Under the pieces are notes generated by a model. That model was not told the DNA's origin. It saw only the letters and a list, made by a program, of their open reading frames with translations, and ran no database searches. A program made the translations under genes and the position numbers. Below, piece after piece: positions 23,726 to 37,014 of a stretch of DNA of 64,000 nucleotides. Where the stretch lies: contig JAWPHD010006804.1 of assembly GCA_037043455.1 (NCBI GenBank), positions 62,001-126,000 on the forward strand. The letters are read 5' to 3'. Numbering within the stretch: position 1 is the first letter of the stretch; each line of letters opens with the position of its first letter. Source of the stretch: Cyrtodaria siliqua. Taxonomy: Eukaryota; Mollusca; Bivalvia; Adapedonta; Hiatellidae.

Positions 23726-24344
23726 CAATGTGCAAAGCATTGTGGGAGGTCAGGGAACCAGGCTAAATACCTTACTGTATTCTGTACCTGTTGTAAGCGA
23801 TTCGCTTCTAAGCTACTTCTTGATTGTCTTCCTGGGTAGAACCAGTACCACGGCTGGTAATCAGTGGAGCTACCTCCGTTTGGAGGTATATGCAAAAGTA
23901 CTCCATCGACACTTCCGAGGTAGTTCCAACGCCAAAAATACAAGTAAACAAGGTGGGTATGCTTTGCTATTTATTCGTTGTTTTTTGTTTGCCTTGAAAT
24001 GAAAAAATCGGGGAAAGCAGTTCCGTGTAGTCATGTTTAAGCTTCGCAGACCTCCCAAAATTATTATCGAAAGATGCATAATTTGACGCCAGGGACGTTT
24101 AGCCCGTTCGAACTTTGCATTTTTTTCTCAACTTTATCGTCGCCACCAAGGTTTTTCAACATACTTTGTCCTGTTTACGCTACATATCGACATGAACACA
24201 TCCAATATCAACCAGCTGATGTCCGTATATTGCCTGTTGACAAACTAAATAACACAGGGAACGTTTCTGGAGGAGAAATACACGATTTCGTAGAAGAGAT
24301 AGCTCCAGTGCCGGAGAGATAGTTCCAATGCTATGGAGATAGCA

Positions 24345-24730
24345 CCAATGATAATTTCGATATTGTGAATTATCCACATTTAAATGGGGATATCCCCAAT
24401 ACTGTTTGTTATGGCGTGTATATTTCTCAGTTAATTCGTTTTGCCGGAACTTGTAGCCGTGTTGGGGACTTCAACCTTCGTAATATTAACATTACTGAAA
24501 AACTCCTCCAAAGGGTTACCGTTACCATTACTTACGTAAGACTTGTCCTAAGTTTTATTATTGTAACACTGACCTGCTCAAAAAATATAATAGCAATCTT
24601 AAAACATTTCTGCGACAAGGTTTATCACAACCCGTCTTTTATGGAGATGTGATTTACAAACTTAGGAAGATTATCGGTCGTCATAATTTTCATGCGTTAT
24701 TTATCAAAGTTATTAAACAATTTATAAACA
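24345..24730 (+). pseudogene. Penelope-like element, C-terminal fragment
   Basis: Reads DNFDIVNYPHLNGDIPNT, then YGVYISQLIRFAGTCSRVGD and NLRNINITEKLLQR. After a frame change it continues with LRQGLSQPVFYGDVIYKLRK. The same protein region is present at 35300-35815 on -. The family is the reverse transcriptase-like protein of Penelope-type retroelements, downstream of the RT core. Frameshifted and without RT motifs, so dead. Confidence 0.7.
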
Positions 24731-24958
24731 GCGAATTATTCTGCGGAGCACAACATGCTTAGTTGTAGACTAAGTGGGCACTCCTCAGTTTCGCACGAAT
24801 GTCCATGTAAATAAGAAAGAAATCAACTAAGCGTCTTTTAGGTCCATAGATGGTATTTATAATAATTATGAAGCCCATGTTTGATGTTGCTTTCAGTTTT
24901 GAGTACTTCTATGTTTATTTTGGTGTATTGGAATATGCATTCTTTTTTGTTTTTTGGA

Positions 24959-25260
24959 GGCTTGTAAGAACCTCAAACGTGAAAAATGTCACAAATGTAA
25001 AAACGGTTACAAATGTAAAAAAAAAAAGTCACATATGTAAAAACATACGACAAATGTAACACGTTTGGTGACATGTGTAAAAAAAATAAAAGTGACAAAA
25101 GTGAGAAAAAAAAAGTTAACAAATGTAAAAAAAAAAAAAGTTACATATGTAAAAAAAAAAGAACACAAATGTAAAAATGCATTTTTAACGTTCATTTTGT
25201 TTAGCTCTGTTGGTCAAAGGTCATGACCATGACGTGGTGCGGCGTCCGTCCGTCCGTCCG
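24959..25260 (+). repeat. Left arm of the 5.2 kb inverted repeat
   Basis: Made of ACAAATGTAAA and ACATATGTAAA motifs separated by A-runs, then gcatttttaacgttcatttt and tcaaaggtcatgaccatgac. Confidence 0.85.
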
Positions 25261-26599
25261 TCTTACCGTCCGTCCGCCCGTAAAATTTTGTCCGTGGCGA
25301 CTTCTCCTCAGACACCGCTTGGCCAATTTTGACGAAGCAACACATGGATAATAATTAAATGACTTGCTCTTTAGATTTGCTAGCATTAGGTCCAAGATGG
25401 TCGCAATTACCATATATTATCAAAACCTTAAACAGTCTTCTTCTAAAGAACCAGTGGACAGATTTCGACAATTTTTCTTTTAAAATGATCGCCAACGCCT
25501 AGCCTATCAGATCTCTTCAAATAAAATCCCTCGGATAAAACATGATCGTGCCCCGGGCGTCCAAAATTTGTATATTGAGATTTTACATGTTTTTCAAAGA
25601 CTTATATGGGGAAAAAACATTAAAAAACCCTTCTTCTCTGAAACCACAAGGTACAGAGCTCTCATGCATTACATGTAGCATCAGTTTATATCTTCTACTA
25701 AGTTTGTCAAATGCTAACGCTGGTGTCCAGTTTAGCCCCGCGACAGGGCTCACAGTTTTACATAGGCTTATATAGGGGGAAAAAGCTTCTTCTCTGAAAC
25801 TACAAGAGCCAGAGGTTTAATATTTTGCATTAACTATAAGCGTATGGTCCTCTAACCAAGCCTGTTCAAATGGTGATCCTGGGGTCACATTTAGCCCCGC
25901 CCCAGAGGTCACATGTTTTACATAGACTTAGATTATCAGCTGATAATGAACACGACACAATAATTCAAGATTACGTTAATTAGCAAACTAACTTTAAAGC
26001 ACGAATGTGATATTGATCAAGTGCTAATGCACATCTGTTGTTTGGACACTGCAAATGTTTCCATGAATGGTAATTGATCCTTATCATCACACTTACAGGG
26101 GACATTGCCTATTCAATTTGGATGAAATTATTAAATGAGGCTCTACCTATATACATGCTATTTTAATATATTAAAGTGACTGGATGTCATCTGGAAAAAG
26201 CATAGGCAAAAATACACATACGACTAAAACCATGTGATTCAGTTTTATATTCAATGGACATAAGTATGCACTACATTAGGACATATTTCTTTGTTGTTTT
26301 AGTCAATTCTTACAAATATATATTTCTTATGTGCCCCCTCCCACCCTCACACCCCCGCCTTTTCCTCCTTTTTCCATCCGATCTTCAAGTTACCCCACAC
26401 CCCATTCCACCCCAAACCCGATTTCTTTCTCTTTTTTTTACATATTTCTGTGTTATTTTTGTTTATCAATTCTACACCTATAGCTATGTTGCGCCCCAGC
26501 CCCAGCCCCATCCCCCATCCATCATCACCACCACCGCAATTTTTCATGAACGGGCGGGCATCTGGGTAGAACCACCGACGTTCCGCAAGCCAGCTGGAT

Positions 26600-26692
26600 A
26601 GCTTCCTTCCATAGAGATTCCTAGGCCCCTGAGGGATCGAACCTACAGCAAGTGGACTCTAACCAACCACTCTGAAACGGACGCCCCGAATA
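26600..26692 (-). repeat. tRNA-like SINE head
   Basis: On -: A-box-like TCAGAGTGGTTGGTTAGAGT and B-box GGTTCGATCCC at tRNA spacing. No complete cloverleaf is formed. It lies inside the 5.2 kb inverted-repeat segment. Confidence 0.5.
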
Positions 26693-26939
26693 AATTATAA
26701 AAAGGCGCACATAATTAAATTCCAGTTGGCAGCAGTACGTTGTTACTATGTGAACATTTGGAAAGCTGTTGAATGGAATGGCTGGCCGTAGGGTGGTGTT
26801 GGGACTCTGTTCGAAGTCTTTGGTAAAAGAGGGACTGTCAGGATTCCAGTGTATACTCAGTTGTTGAAACCTCTGTAACCAATGCGGCGTCCCTGGTCGT
26901 AGATTATTTTAAAGCAGTTGAAGCTGCCCTTTGATAATT

Positions 26940-28110
26940 TAAAGGGCTCTATAAAGTTTTAATATTGTAGGGCAAATAGTTCCAAGAATGACATCCGATA
27001 AATATGTTTTCATGATCAGGTCAGAGTGACCTTGACATTTGACCTACTACCATGAATGCAATAGGGTAGTTGTTGCAAAAAATGGATACTACATGTATTT
27101 GTATGTTTTGAAGGTATAATAGTAAATAAATTCCAGCGCAAGAGACGTTTTTGGGTTGATTGGGTTAGTGTGACCTTAACCTTTTTTACCTACTGACCCT
27201 AAAATTAATATTTTAACACGGGTATTATTTCTGTAAGTTTCAAGATGGCCTTATACTTACAATTTACAGGTTGGAGAATGTTTCTCAGGATTCGGCAATT
27301 GTCAGTTTCAAGTGCCCTTGGTGACCTACTGAACCCCAAAACAATAGGCTTCCTCCTCTCACTACGGACAATGCACACTTTTACTACCCTTAAGGCCAGA
27401 TTGTATACTTTTAAAGTTGTCATGTGGAATGCTTATGTGCATATAAGGTCATGGTGACCTTGACATTTGTCTTTCAATCCCCAAAAGCAAAAGGGTTCCT
27501 TCCCTTACCAAAGGCAATTTGCCTATAAAGTTACATGAGTTACATGAGGTTTTAGACTCCTGGAGTTATCACTTGGAATATGTATACCCATATGAGGTTA
27601 TTGTGACCTTGACCTTTAAGCTAGTGAACTCAAAATCAACAGAGATCCTCCTCTGACCAAGGGCAATGTATCTATTAAGCTTTAAGATTAGTGTCGTGTT
27701 TTTGAAGTTATCACGTGGAATAAATATAGCAACATGAGGTCATAGCGACCTTCACCTTTAATCTATTGACCCCAAAAACAATAAGTTCCACTTCTCACCA
27801 AGGACTATGTACCTAAGAAGTTTCATGAGTGTTATGGTTTCAGTTATAGCTTGGAATGCATATTTCCATACAAGGTTATGGTGACCTTGACCTTTGACTG
27901 CCTATACCCCAAATCAAATGTTCCTACTCTCACCTAGGGAAATATACATGACGTTTCTTGATGGTAGCTTTTGAAATCATGCTTCATAATTCATATTTCC
28001 ATAAAGGCATGGTGACCTTGTCCTTCAACCATCCAAAACAATGAGGTTCTTTCTTTCTACAAGCGCAATGTACCTGTTTGGGTGTTTCTACTGAGACATA
28101 GTGAAAGCGT
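26940..28110. repeat. Degenerate tandem array around 'ggtcatggtgaccttgacctt'
   Basis: About eight degenerate units of roughly 135-150 bp. Each contains a gaggtNatNgtgaccttga phrase, then 'tgaccccaaaancaata', 'ctcaccaagggcaatgtacc' and 'tcacNtggaatncatat'. The repeats are old and diverged; no protein is encoded. Confidence 0.7.
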
Positions 28111-29157
28111 GGGCTCCTCATTGAAAAGTTAAATTGATTCTAAAATAGATAATATTTTTTTCAACAGTTTTATCAATTGAATGTACATGTCATCATAACT
28201 TCTACCAGGAACCTACTTTTCTTAACTCCCAGTTTCTTTCTGCAATTCTGAAATAGTTTGACTATTTGAGGGGAAATGAAAACCAAAAGTAGAGTTTTAC
28301 CATATAACAAGATTTATTCCAAAACATTTTTTTTCATAAGAATTCCATCGAATTTCATGTCATGCCTACACAGTCTTGATCAACATGAAAAACACGATCA
28401 TTCTGACAACTACTTAGACTAGACGGGTGCCTTTTGGTGAACGTGTCGCCTGTTCTAGAAAGTATTTAAAAAGCATTCATCTAAGGATCATCCATGTGAA
28501 GTTTGGTCAAGACAACTGACAACACGAAGAGTGATTCCAATAGATCACTTTCCAATAGATCACCTTGAGCCCTCAGCTCAGGTGATCTAAAAAGAACATG
28601 GGATGAGGATCACCGTTTTGATAACCTTGACTGCGATCTTTACTTATTTCTTGTAGCTATGCGGCTTGAGTCATCATGTGTAAGTTTTATGAATAAGTGA
28701 AATTATGCAGTAATACCTGATTATATAATTTGACTCTAGGTTAAGATAGTGCCTGTACTTAGCAAAAACTGAACAATGCCTTCGTATTTGTTGCCATAGT
28801 AAAATTAACACATACTCATATGTCTCTACTTTTTTTTTTGAAAAGGCAAGACAAAAAATGCAACACTAAAACATCAACAAAAAGCAAAGCAAATGTTCCA
28901 CAGAATAATGCATTTCATTATTAAAGGGACTGTTGGTGATTTTTAAGTTTTGTACGAACGCTTTAAAGACACATTTCCCAAGCTTGAATATTTACAGCCA
29001 GCACGCTTCATGGCTGATCAACTCAGGTATATAAATTGAGGCCACTCTTAGTTGTTGTTTTTTTATAGCATTGCTATATTGAGGGTAAGAATAGCTGAGG
29101 TGATATAAAAATAGGCTCGAAATATGTCTTTAAGTCTTATCCTTGAATACAAGTACA

Positions 29158-29850
29158 ACAAGAGGTCAATGACCTTGAAGCTCTACTGATAGGTATTGAT
29201 AGCTAGATCAGCATTCCTGTGAAGTTTCATAAAAAATCTGTCAAGTAGGTTCAGAGGTTTTTACTATATAACTCTATGTAAACAAAGATGACCACTGGCA
29301 GCCATGTTAAATGTCAACCATGTCATGCTTATCATTTTATAAAAAGTCCCATATCAATATCACTTACAGTTTTCAAGAAGTAGTCGCTACGAACATTTTT
29401 TAAAACATCTATTTTTAGCCGTGACGGCCATCTTGAATTTCCGGCCGACCTGAAATTTTGCTAGTTTCAACTAGACATCAAGAGCAACATTTCTGTGAAG
29501 TTTCATGAACATCCGTTAAGTAGTTTAAGAGGAGTATAGTCGCTACAAATTTTTACTATACAAACTCTATGTAAACAAAGATGGCCACTGCAGCCATGTG
29601 TAACGTCGAACAACATCATATCATGATGATCATTTTAGAAAATCTCATATCAATATCAGTTACAGTTTTCAAGAAGTAGTCGCTATAAACTTGTTTTTTA
29701 AAGCTATTATTAGCTTTGGCGGCTATCTTGGATTTCACATCAACGTGATATTTTGCTAAGTTCAGCTAGACGTTATGGACAATATTCCTGTAAAGTTTCA
29801 TGAAAATACATAAAATAGTTTTGGAGGAGTAGTCGCTACAAAAATAGTTT
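29158..29850. repeat. Dispersed repeat, two and a half copies
   Basis: Blocks with caagaagtagtcgctac, 'gccatcttgaatttc' and 'gtgaagtttcatgaa' recur at about 29340, 29660 and 29800. The first starts with aagaggtcaatgaccttgaa, also seen at 14540. Confidence 0.7.
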
Positions 29851-29852
29851 AG

Positions 29853-30149
29853 GGACGGACGGACGACGCACCACGCCATGGTCATGACCTTTGATCAACT
29901 AAGCTAAAAAAAATGAACATTTAATAATGCATTTTTACATTTGTGTTCTTTTTTTTTTACATATGTAACTTTTTTTTTTTTTACATTTGTTAACTTTTTT
30001 TTTCACTTTTGTCACTTTTATTTTTTTTACATATGTCACCAAACGTGTTACATTTGTCGTATGTTTTTACATATGTGACTTTTTTTTTTTTACATTTGTA
30101 ACCGTTTTTACATTTGTGACATGTTTCACGTTTGAGGTTCCTACAAGGC
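29853..30149 (-). repeat. Right arm of the 5.2 kb inverted repeat
   Basis: Reverse complement of 24959-25260 with few differences (mainly A-run length and a short difference near the ttaacg/ttaaat junction). Confidence 0.85.
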
Positions 30150-32574
30150 TATAATTAGAAAAATGCTCAACTAGCAAAAACTTCCAAAAAGTAGGTAAAA
30201 TGGCTGATTTTGACTCACAGGGAGATCAGCATTGAATAACTTTTTAAAACGCCTGAGAAGGTAAGTAACACTTAGCACTTCCTGATATGCAAGAGAATTA
30301 TGAGTGCAGACATGACCCTGATATGCTTAGGAAAATTCATTTTTTTTATTTATTGACATTTGAAATATTGCTAAAATTGCTTTTTTAGCATGTTTTGAGG
30401 GGTGAGGTAATCTTAAAGAAATGGGACAAAGTTGTACAGAAAATGCTTTTTGATACTTTTATTATTATTTGGTATGGAAACATGGGTAATTTGATTGTCT
30501 TTTAAGGTAACAACGCTAACGCTAAAGGTAACAACTTTTCATGTTAACGCTATTTAAAGATAACAACTGTCTACGCTATAGGTCACAACGTTTTTCAATA
30601 TCTACAGTTTCAATGAACATTTAGTTAACATGTGCTTGTTAGTTACTGAAGCATTTGATTCGCTTCCGTACGATGCAACCCGTATCGGCGTTGTTAGAGA
30701 GTGGATTTTCTGCAGGTTCGAATCCCATTGGAAGCCCGACTTGTCAAGTGAAAAAGTGTCGATTCTTGTGGATGGCGGAAGATAGAGAGTACAGGTTCTA
30801 CCCTTGACAAATGGTGTGATCTGCCTCAACCGATTGGTATTTATGGTCTAATATGTGCTAAAATGACGTAAAATACCATTCAAACAAAAACAACTTGTCT
30901 TACATCAAGATCATGCCAAATTAAGGTTGTCATCTGCGCCATTAAGAGTGGTATGTGTATAAGCTGCTTAGCTTGTTAAACGATATAAATACAACTCGAT
31001 TTTAAAACAACATCGGGTTTATTAATAAAGTACCCAACTGCTTGGTAACGTGGGGCGTGGGGCGTGGCGGGTAAACATTTTAAATTTAGGTTTGTTCTTC
31101 GTTATTATACCATATATTTTAATTCAATAAATATGCATTATTCTCAACCATTAGGAATATTGTCAAACAATTTAGTTTGAACTCTGTGAGAAAAGCACGT
31201 TTGGGATATATAACCTGATCGGGTTTATTTTACAATCATCATACATCACGTTCATTGATCTCTATATGTAGGGTCTATTATATCTCCTTATTGGGTTTCA
31301 AAAAATGGTATCTGATAGGTCACGTACGATGTCTTTCAATGATGTAGGAAACATAAAAAGAGTTTATTCCACCGTATGATAAATCAGCAAATTGAATTGA
31401 AATGAAGCTCTGTCACATTTATTCTACATTATTTGAACGGCCACTCATTTCTTTTACGTGGAATACCTAGAACTGTATTAATCCATGCTCAAGGATTGAA
31501 CTTATGCCCAAAAATTTAAACCTGGCATTGACTGAATAGCCCCTAATTTCTTAGAGAGACAATATGGCGGAATATATGCATTGGTCCAATATAAATGCAA
31601 CGGAGTCGATGAGCCCATTCTCCTTAGGAATTAGGACTCGATTTGGCTTGATTTAACGACCCGTGCTCCATTCAATGATTGAATCTGTCATTTATTAGTA
31701 TACGGTATCTAGTTCATCAATTAACCATTAGTGCAGACTTACACGTCTGAAATTCCTGTCAACCACGGTGCAGCGGGGTGGCTTTGGATCATATGCTGGA
31801 GGTCGTGGGCTCGATCCCCGGCCGGGTCACACCAAATACTTAACAAGTAGCTCTATTGCTTGACTCTGATGCTATAAGTGTTATGCTATGAATGGTCGGT
31901 CCGATGTCAGTTTAATGTGATTGGATGAGTCATGGCATGTGCCTACGGCGCGATCCACTTCTATATATATGTACTATTTATACACGCTGCATGTACTTAG
32001 CGTATTTGAGCATATTTGGTCAAGTTTACTAATACACAGGTTTTCAGTATACATTCTTACATATTGAAAATAATATTCTGATTACGAAAACATTTATGTT
32101 TTATCATTTTACATCAGTATGTGTAACATCTCGTTGTGATATAATCATAATAAATTATCAATAAATCTCTCGGCTATTCATTTAACGAATAACTTGCATA
32201 ATATTATGCAAATCCATGCACAATTATGCACACGGCTGTTCATTTGATGGACTTACATCAATACATTGACCATCACAGAAGCAGACTAACTCACTAAGTA
32301 ATTCTGGTCGGTAACAGCTGGTTCATAACATGAGGACATGTGTCTTGCCACACTCTGTTGGGTCTGGCATATTTAGCATGTGCTCTCCAAATCAGTAACT
32401 GATATGCACATTTGATAGATGAAGTAAAAAACTATCATCTGTTTCGGGGAGAGTGGGTGGGGGTAACTAAATTCCGTGTAACATGCTGTAACGTTTCTGA
32501 TTTTAATGAAATTGTTCAAACAGCAACTTTATTCTAATGTTTACAGTTTACATTTGAATATTACCTCTTCATAA
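30150..32574. other. Non-coding stretch with two tRNA-like motifs
   Basis: At about 30664-30738 a B box (GGTTCGAATCCC) is enclosed by a six-pair GCTTCC/GGAAGC helix, but the other arms fail. At 31763-31840 the phrase gaggtcgtgggctcgatccc, then cggccgggtcacacc, is a typical tRNA-derived SINE head. No protein gene seen. Confidence 0.5.
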
Positions 32575-34013
32575 AGGTCTAATTACACTAAATCAACAGG
32601 ATGTGCTCGCCTGGTGCAGTCAAAAGTAGTTCTGTATTAAAAAGTGCTAATCTTTTTTTCTTTAAAAACTTTTTTTAGTGCTGGTTCCTGTTATTTTTTG
32701 GCTATAACTGTATTCTGGACATGTTGTTGATATTTGAAAATGCAGCTCATCATGTTTTTGACAGTTTTTTATATAAATTTGAGAAGTGAAAGTAGACAGG
32801 GTATGAAATTGCAAGGGGTAAAAATAGTGTTGACCTTTGACCCGGTGTTAAAATGTTTCTTAGAAGGTATTAAACCCCCTATTTCCTTGTTGATGTTTAA
32901 TAGCAGACATGTTTATTTGCATGATAAAGTAAGTTTCCCAGAATTCTAACGAGGTTTGAGTTTTTAACAGGTTGTCAACATTCTAACTTTACTATGGAAG
33001 GGCAATGGAGACTCATTTACGCTATTATAACCTATAAGGAGAAATCATGTATTTTTCAGAATTGCATAAAAAATGATTTTCTAGGCATTTATTTCGTTTG
33101 AATAGGTAAGTTGAACTCAGAAACAAAGAAAAAATATCATTTTCAGACTTTTAGACTATTTTAGAGTGTTTTTGGCAACTTTTCCTCAAATTTTCTGATT
33201 TTCTCTAAAAATGTGATATTTTTTATTTTTTTTGGAATTTTTGTGAAAGATATATGGCAAAATGTGTGGTATACATACTCAGGGATGTGAAACAAAGCCA
33301 CCAGAGTTGATTTGATGAGAAAATGTTAAACGGTTGCTGAGATATTGCTTTTTTTATTATTTCTTAATTTCTCGACAAAATCGACTCGATTTAGTGCATG
33401 GTCAAGCGCAGGTAAATCGCAATAATTTCAAGATGAAGTCATTCGGCATTGCGAAACAAGTCAAAATGTTCTTCTATTAAGTTGTTAGGTTGAATCGACC
33501 AGTTTAATTAAAAAACATGACGTAAAAATAATCCCTTATAGGTCTAATTACACTAAATCAACAGGATGTGCTCGCCTGGTGCAGTCGAAAGTAGTTCTGT
33601 ATTAAAGAGTGCTAATCTTTTTTTCTTTAAAAACTTTTTTTAGTGCTGGTTCCTGTTATTTTTTGGCTATAAATGTATTCTGGACATGTTGTTGATATTT
33701 GAAAATGCAGCTCATCATGTTTTTGACAGTTTTTTATATAAATTTGAGAAGTGAAAGTAGACAGGGTATGAAATTGCAAGGGGTAAAAATAGTGTTGACC
33801 TTTGACCCGGTGTTACTATACAACTGAAGAAATGTTTCTTAGAAGGTATTAAACCCCCTATTTCCTTGTTGATGTTTAATAGCAGACATGTTTATTTGCA
33901 TGATAAAGTAAGTTTCCCAGATTTCTAACGAGGTTTGAGTTTTTAACAGGTTGTCAACATTCTAACTTTACTATGGAAGGAAAATGGAGACTCATTTACG
34001 CTATTATAACCTA
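32575..34013. repeat. 460-474 bp direct repeat flanking a 505 bp spacer
   Basis: 32575-33034 and 33540-34013 are nearly identical (start aggtctaattacactaaatc, end acgctattataaccta). The second copy has a 14 bp insertion near 33815. The spacer is bounded by inverted CCTATAAGG/CCTTATAGG. The copies do not begin TG or end CA and have no adjacent primer-binding site, so an LTR reading is not supported. Confidence 0.8.
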
Positions 34014-34834
34014 AACTTTACCGGTGCTCGGTAAAATACTCCTAGGTAAAGTAGTCATATGAGAAGAAATACTTTAGAGTAGTTTGTTATGACTACTTCT
34101 TAATTATTTAGAATACATTGTAGTTAAAATAAACAACTTTACAAGATTACATAAAACTAAACGTTTACTAAAATATCACATTGCAGTAGCAAGATATATT
34201 ATACCGCAAACATTTTGTTCAATTTTATCCTCTCTAAGTTAATTAAAGCTTTTAAAGTTAGAGAAAAAGTTGAATTAAAAACAAAAACAATTGTATAATA
34301 CATTTTGAATATTATAGGGCTTTACACGTTTTTTAAAAATAATTTGCGGTATTGACCTAGATTTTGACCTCTTTTGTGAAAATAAGGACAACTATTTTTC
34401 TCTAAAAGGTTAAAATAAGTGTTAAATTGCTAAAACTATACTCATAAGTATTGACCTATGGTATTTTGTCTTCCTATAAGCTCCATACCAATCTTTACAA
34501 AAATGGCGACCATCTTGATACCTTATTGGTTTACTTGGCTCTCCCTCATTTTTGTCAATTTTTACTGATTGTTGATAAACTTCAGACCAAGACAAACATT
34601 TTGAAATATAATATGTTTGTTCTATTTTCGTTACCACCTACCCCTTAAAATAATCATCGATTTTGGCCATGGTCACCCTACTATTCAGGCAGCATGTACA
34701 TATTTTGTTCTACTCTTTATTTTGATAGAAATAGACATTAATTTTAAAATTTATTAAATGATTAAGCTATATCTAATTTGTGTATTCCGTTAAGTAGCAT
34801 TGAGCACATGGTGGCCTATATAACTTTGAACATT
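34014..34834. other. Non-coding AT-rich stretch
   Basis: No gene, repeat or motif recognised beyond AT-rich sequence. Confidence 0.4.
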
Positions 34835-36235
34835 AAAAGTAGATATAAAAATCGAACAGGAATAGTAGCATTCCAGAACGACAGTCAACCACAAACACAC
34901 ACACAGAAACAAAAACAACTTTAAAGATGAATAAAAGGCAAAATAAGTCATCACAAACACAAAAGTGTTGACAATAGGGATATGGCCTTGGAACAGTCAG
35001 TGGCCAAAAAGGGGCCGCTGGGGGATTAAACCAGCCTCTAGGGTGCACCAATCCTCACTCTTACCCTGTTGTCATCCCAATAAGCGGGAAAATGTAAATA
35101 AAGATATCTCCGACAGGTTGTATTCTCTAACAAACACGGCAGCATTAATAGGCAATATAAGTAAAACACATGAATGATCATGTATTATATAATATAAAAA
35201 ATCCCAGAAAGCCACAAAGTAAGTACTGAATGATTGGCAGAAGCCAGAGCAACAAGAGAATAAACCGTTACGAGTACGACAAGATAAGATTAAAGTCAAA
35301 CGCGACCGTCTTATAAGGGTTCTGATAGACGTCCACAATCTGTCCGGTCATCGCACAATCAAAGAGGAAAGCATAAATGTAAATGGGTCCACCACTAAAC
35401 ATGCAGTTCGTTGCAAATTGATAGGGTCATAACCTCTTTTGATAAACGTTTTAACACGTTTAATAAAGACTGATGAAAGTGATTATGACCAATGATCTTA
35501 CGAAGTTTGTAAATCACATCACCAAAGAGTCAGGTTGTGATAGTCCTTGTCACAGAAGAGTTCTTACATTACTTTTATATTTTAAAGAAGATCTGGATTA
35601 CGATAATACAATGTTGTAAAGGTTTTTCAAAGTTTATGGTAAAGGTAGCCCTGCTGGAGTAGTTGTTTTAGATATACACAGATTACGAATATTAAAGTCC
35701 TCAACTCGACTACAAGCTCTAGAAAAGCGAATAAGTTGAGAAATATAGACCCCATAAGAAGTAGCACGGAGAACATCCCCATCTAAGTGAGGATAATTAA
35801 CAATATCAAACCCTGATCTATTTTTAAAATATAAAAGTATTTTAAGAACCCTTCTGCGACAAGGACTCTCATCAACTGACTTCTGTGGCGACGTGATGCG
35901 TCGGAAGTATCGGATGAAAGACTCAACATGAAATCTCTTTCAAACCAATACAATAACAAATCTGCGACAAGAGGTGCACAGTTCGTACACATAGGGATAC
36001 CAACAATTTGTCTATAAACGGTTGTTCCATACCTGACGAAAATAATAGGAAATGAGTGCTTCACAAACTTCTTAGTGTAATTGTCTAAAATGCCGTTAGT
36101 AAAAAACGCTTTAATATTGTTATAGGCCAAAAATGTAGTTTTGTTCTCTAGCGAAAGTTTTGTGAATAAGAGCAAAAAGCTTGTCTTTGATAAGGTGATG
36201 CGGTAAGGTTGTATATAGTGTAGAAAAGTCATAAG
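34835..36235 (-). pseudogene. Penelope-like reverse transcriptase, rearranged
   Basis: On - from 36235: NKTTFLAYNNIKAFFT, then FVRYGTTVYRQIVGIPM and TNCAPLVADLLLYWFERDF, the RT segment with the conserved GIPM-G-TN motif (here GIPMCTN). The YxDD block is missing. Instead about 80 bp (35815-35893) carry, in inverted orientation on +, the downstream motif LRTLLRQGLSSTDFCGDV. The - strand then resumes with FDIVNYPHLDGDV and GVYISQLIRFSRACSRVED (35812-35640) and a damaged tail (GDVIYKLRKIIG near 35520, and an element-end-like region to about 34835). Penelope elements commonly form inverted and tandem partial copies. Not functional. Confidence 0.7.
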
Positions 36236-36266
36236 TACTTATATACTACTCTTTTATAAGAGATCT

Positions 36267-36484
36267 TATATACAACTTTTATAATCGGTCACCAAGCTTT
36301 TTTGAAAATAACACGAATACTAAAAACTGGAAATCACCTAGGTTTTAGTCCAATCAAGGCAGAATAAGTTTTATAAATCGCTAGCGATATTTGTTAAACG
36401 ACGCCAGTTAAAATTTCCAATGAAACTATGAATTATTAAAAAATATATAAATCTTTGAAAAGTGACCGATTATAAAAGTTGAGT
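36267..36484. mobile_element. Short MITE-like inverted repeat
   Basis: CAACTTTTATAATCGGTCAC at 36269-36289 is repeated in inverted form at 36462-36482. The 215 bp between them have no coding capacity. It lies next to the Penelope remnant. Confidence 0.5.
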
Positions 36485-37014
36485 TGTGTAGATGAAACTT
36501 GACGTTTACTGCAAATTTATGAAGGACGTCTGAATTTTAGACCAAAATAAATTAATCCCAGAGATTTCATAAAGTTTAGCATACTATTGTTTAACGTGAT
36601 CTTTAACGGCAGTAAGTCAAGAAGTTAAAGGCACTAGAATGCAAAATAAAACGAGCTTTATACGGAATTTTATGTAATTAGGGGCAGTTTGTTTTGCTTT
36701 TTGTCTTCCCCAACCGTGAAAGTAATGCACGAGTGATATGTGTGGCAATAACGTCATCCTCAGTAGATTGAACTGTAGATTGAACTGGAGTATACGAATT
36801 AGTGCTACAGAGTTCCAGAGATAAAACATTAATCCCTTCCCTTCCTTATGCATACATCTTATTTTTGAGATGCATTATTGTTTACGAATGGTCATTTCTG
36901 ACGCACATTACAGTGGCGTTGGAATGTTTTAGAAACTCGGGAGGAAGGTGGGGCCCAAATCAACATTTTCAATTTTTGATAAGGTTTCATCCCCCCACCC
37001 CTTCGTGTTGCTTG

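Larger units (their letters stand above)
24959..30149. mobile_element. 5.2 kb element bounded by 300 bp inverted repeats
   Basis: The two ends (24959-25260 and 29853-30149) are about 95 percent identical in inverted orientation. Both start with GCTTGTA/GCCTTGTA followed by GAACCTCAAACGTGAAA and end at the cgtccgtccg block. No transposase is visible inside. The interior is made of dispersed 'gtgaccttgacct' repeats, a tRNA-like head and 'caagaagtagtcgctac' repeats. It may be a large non-autonomous element or two facing copies of one repeat. Confidence 0.6.

Noticed and set aside
30664..30738. tRNA gene
   Set aside because: The acceptor-like helix and B box are present, but the T, D and anticodon arms do not pair properly.
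32575..34013. LTR retrotransposon
   Set aside because: No TG...CA ends, primer-binding site, polypurine tract or coding interior.
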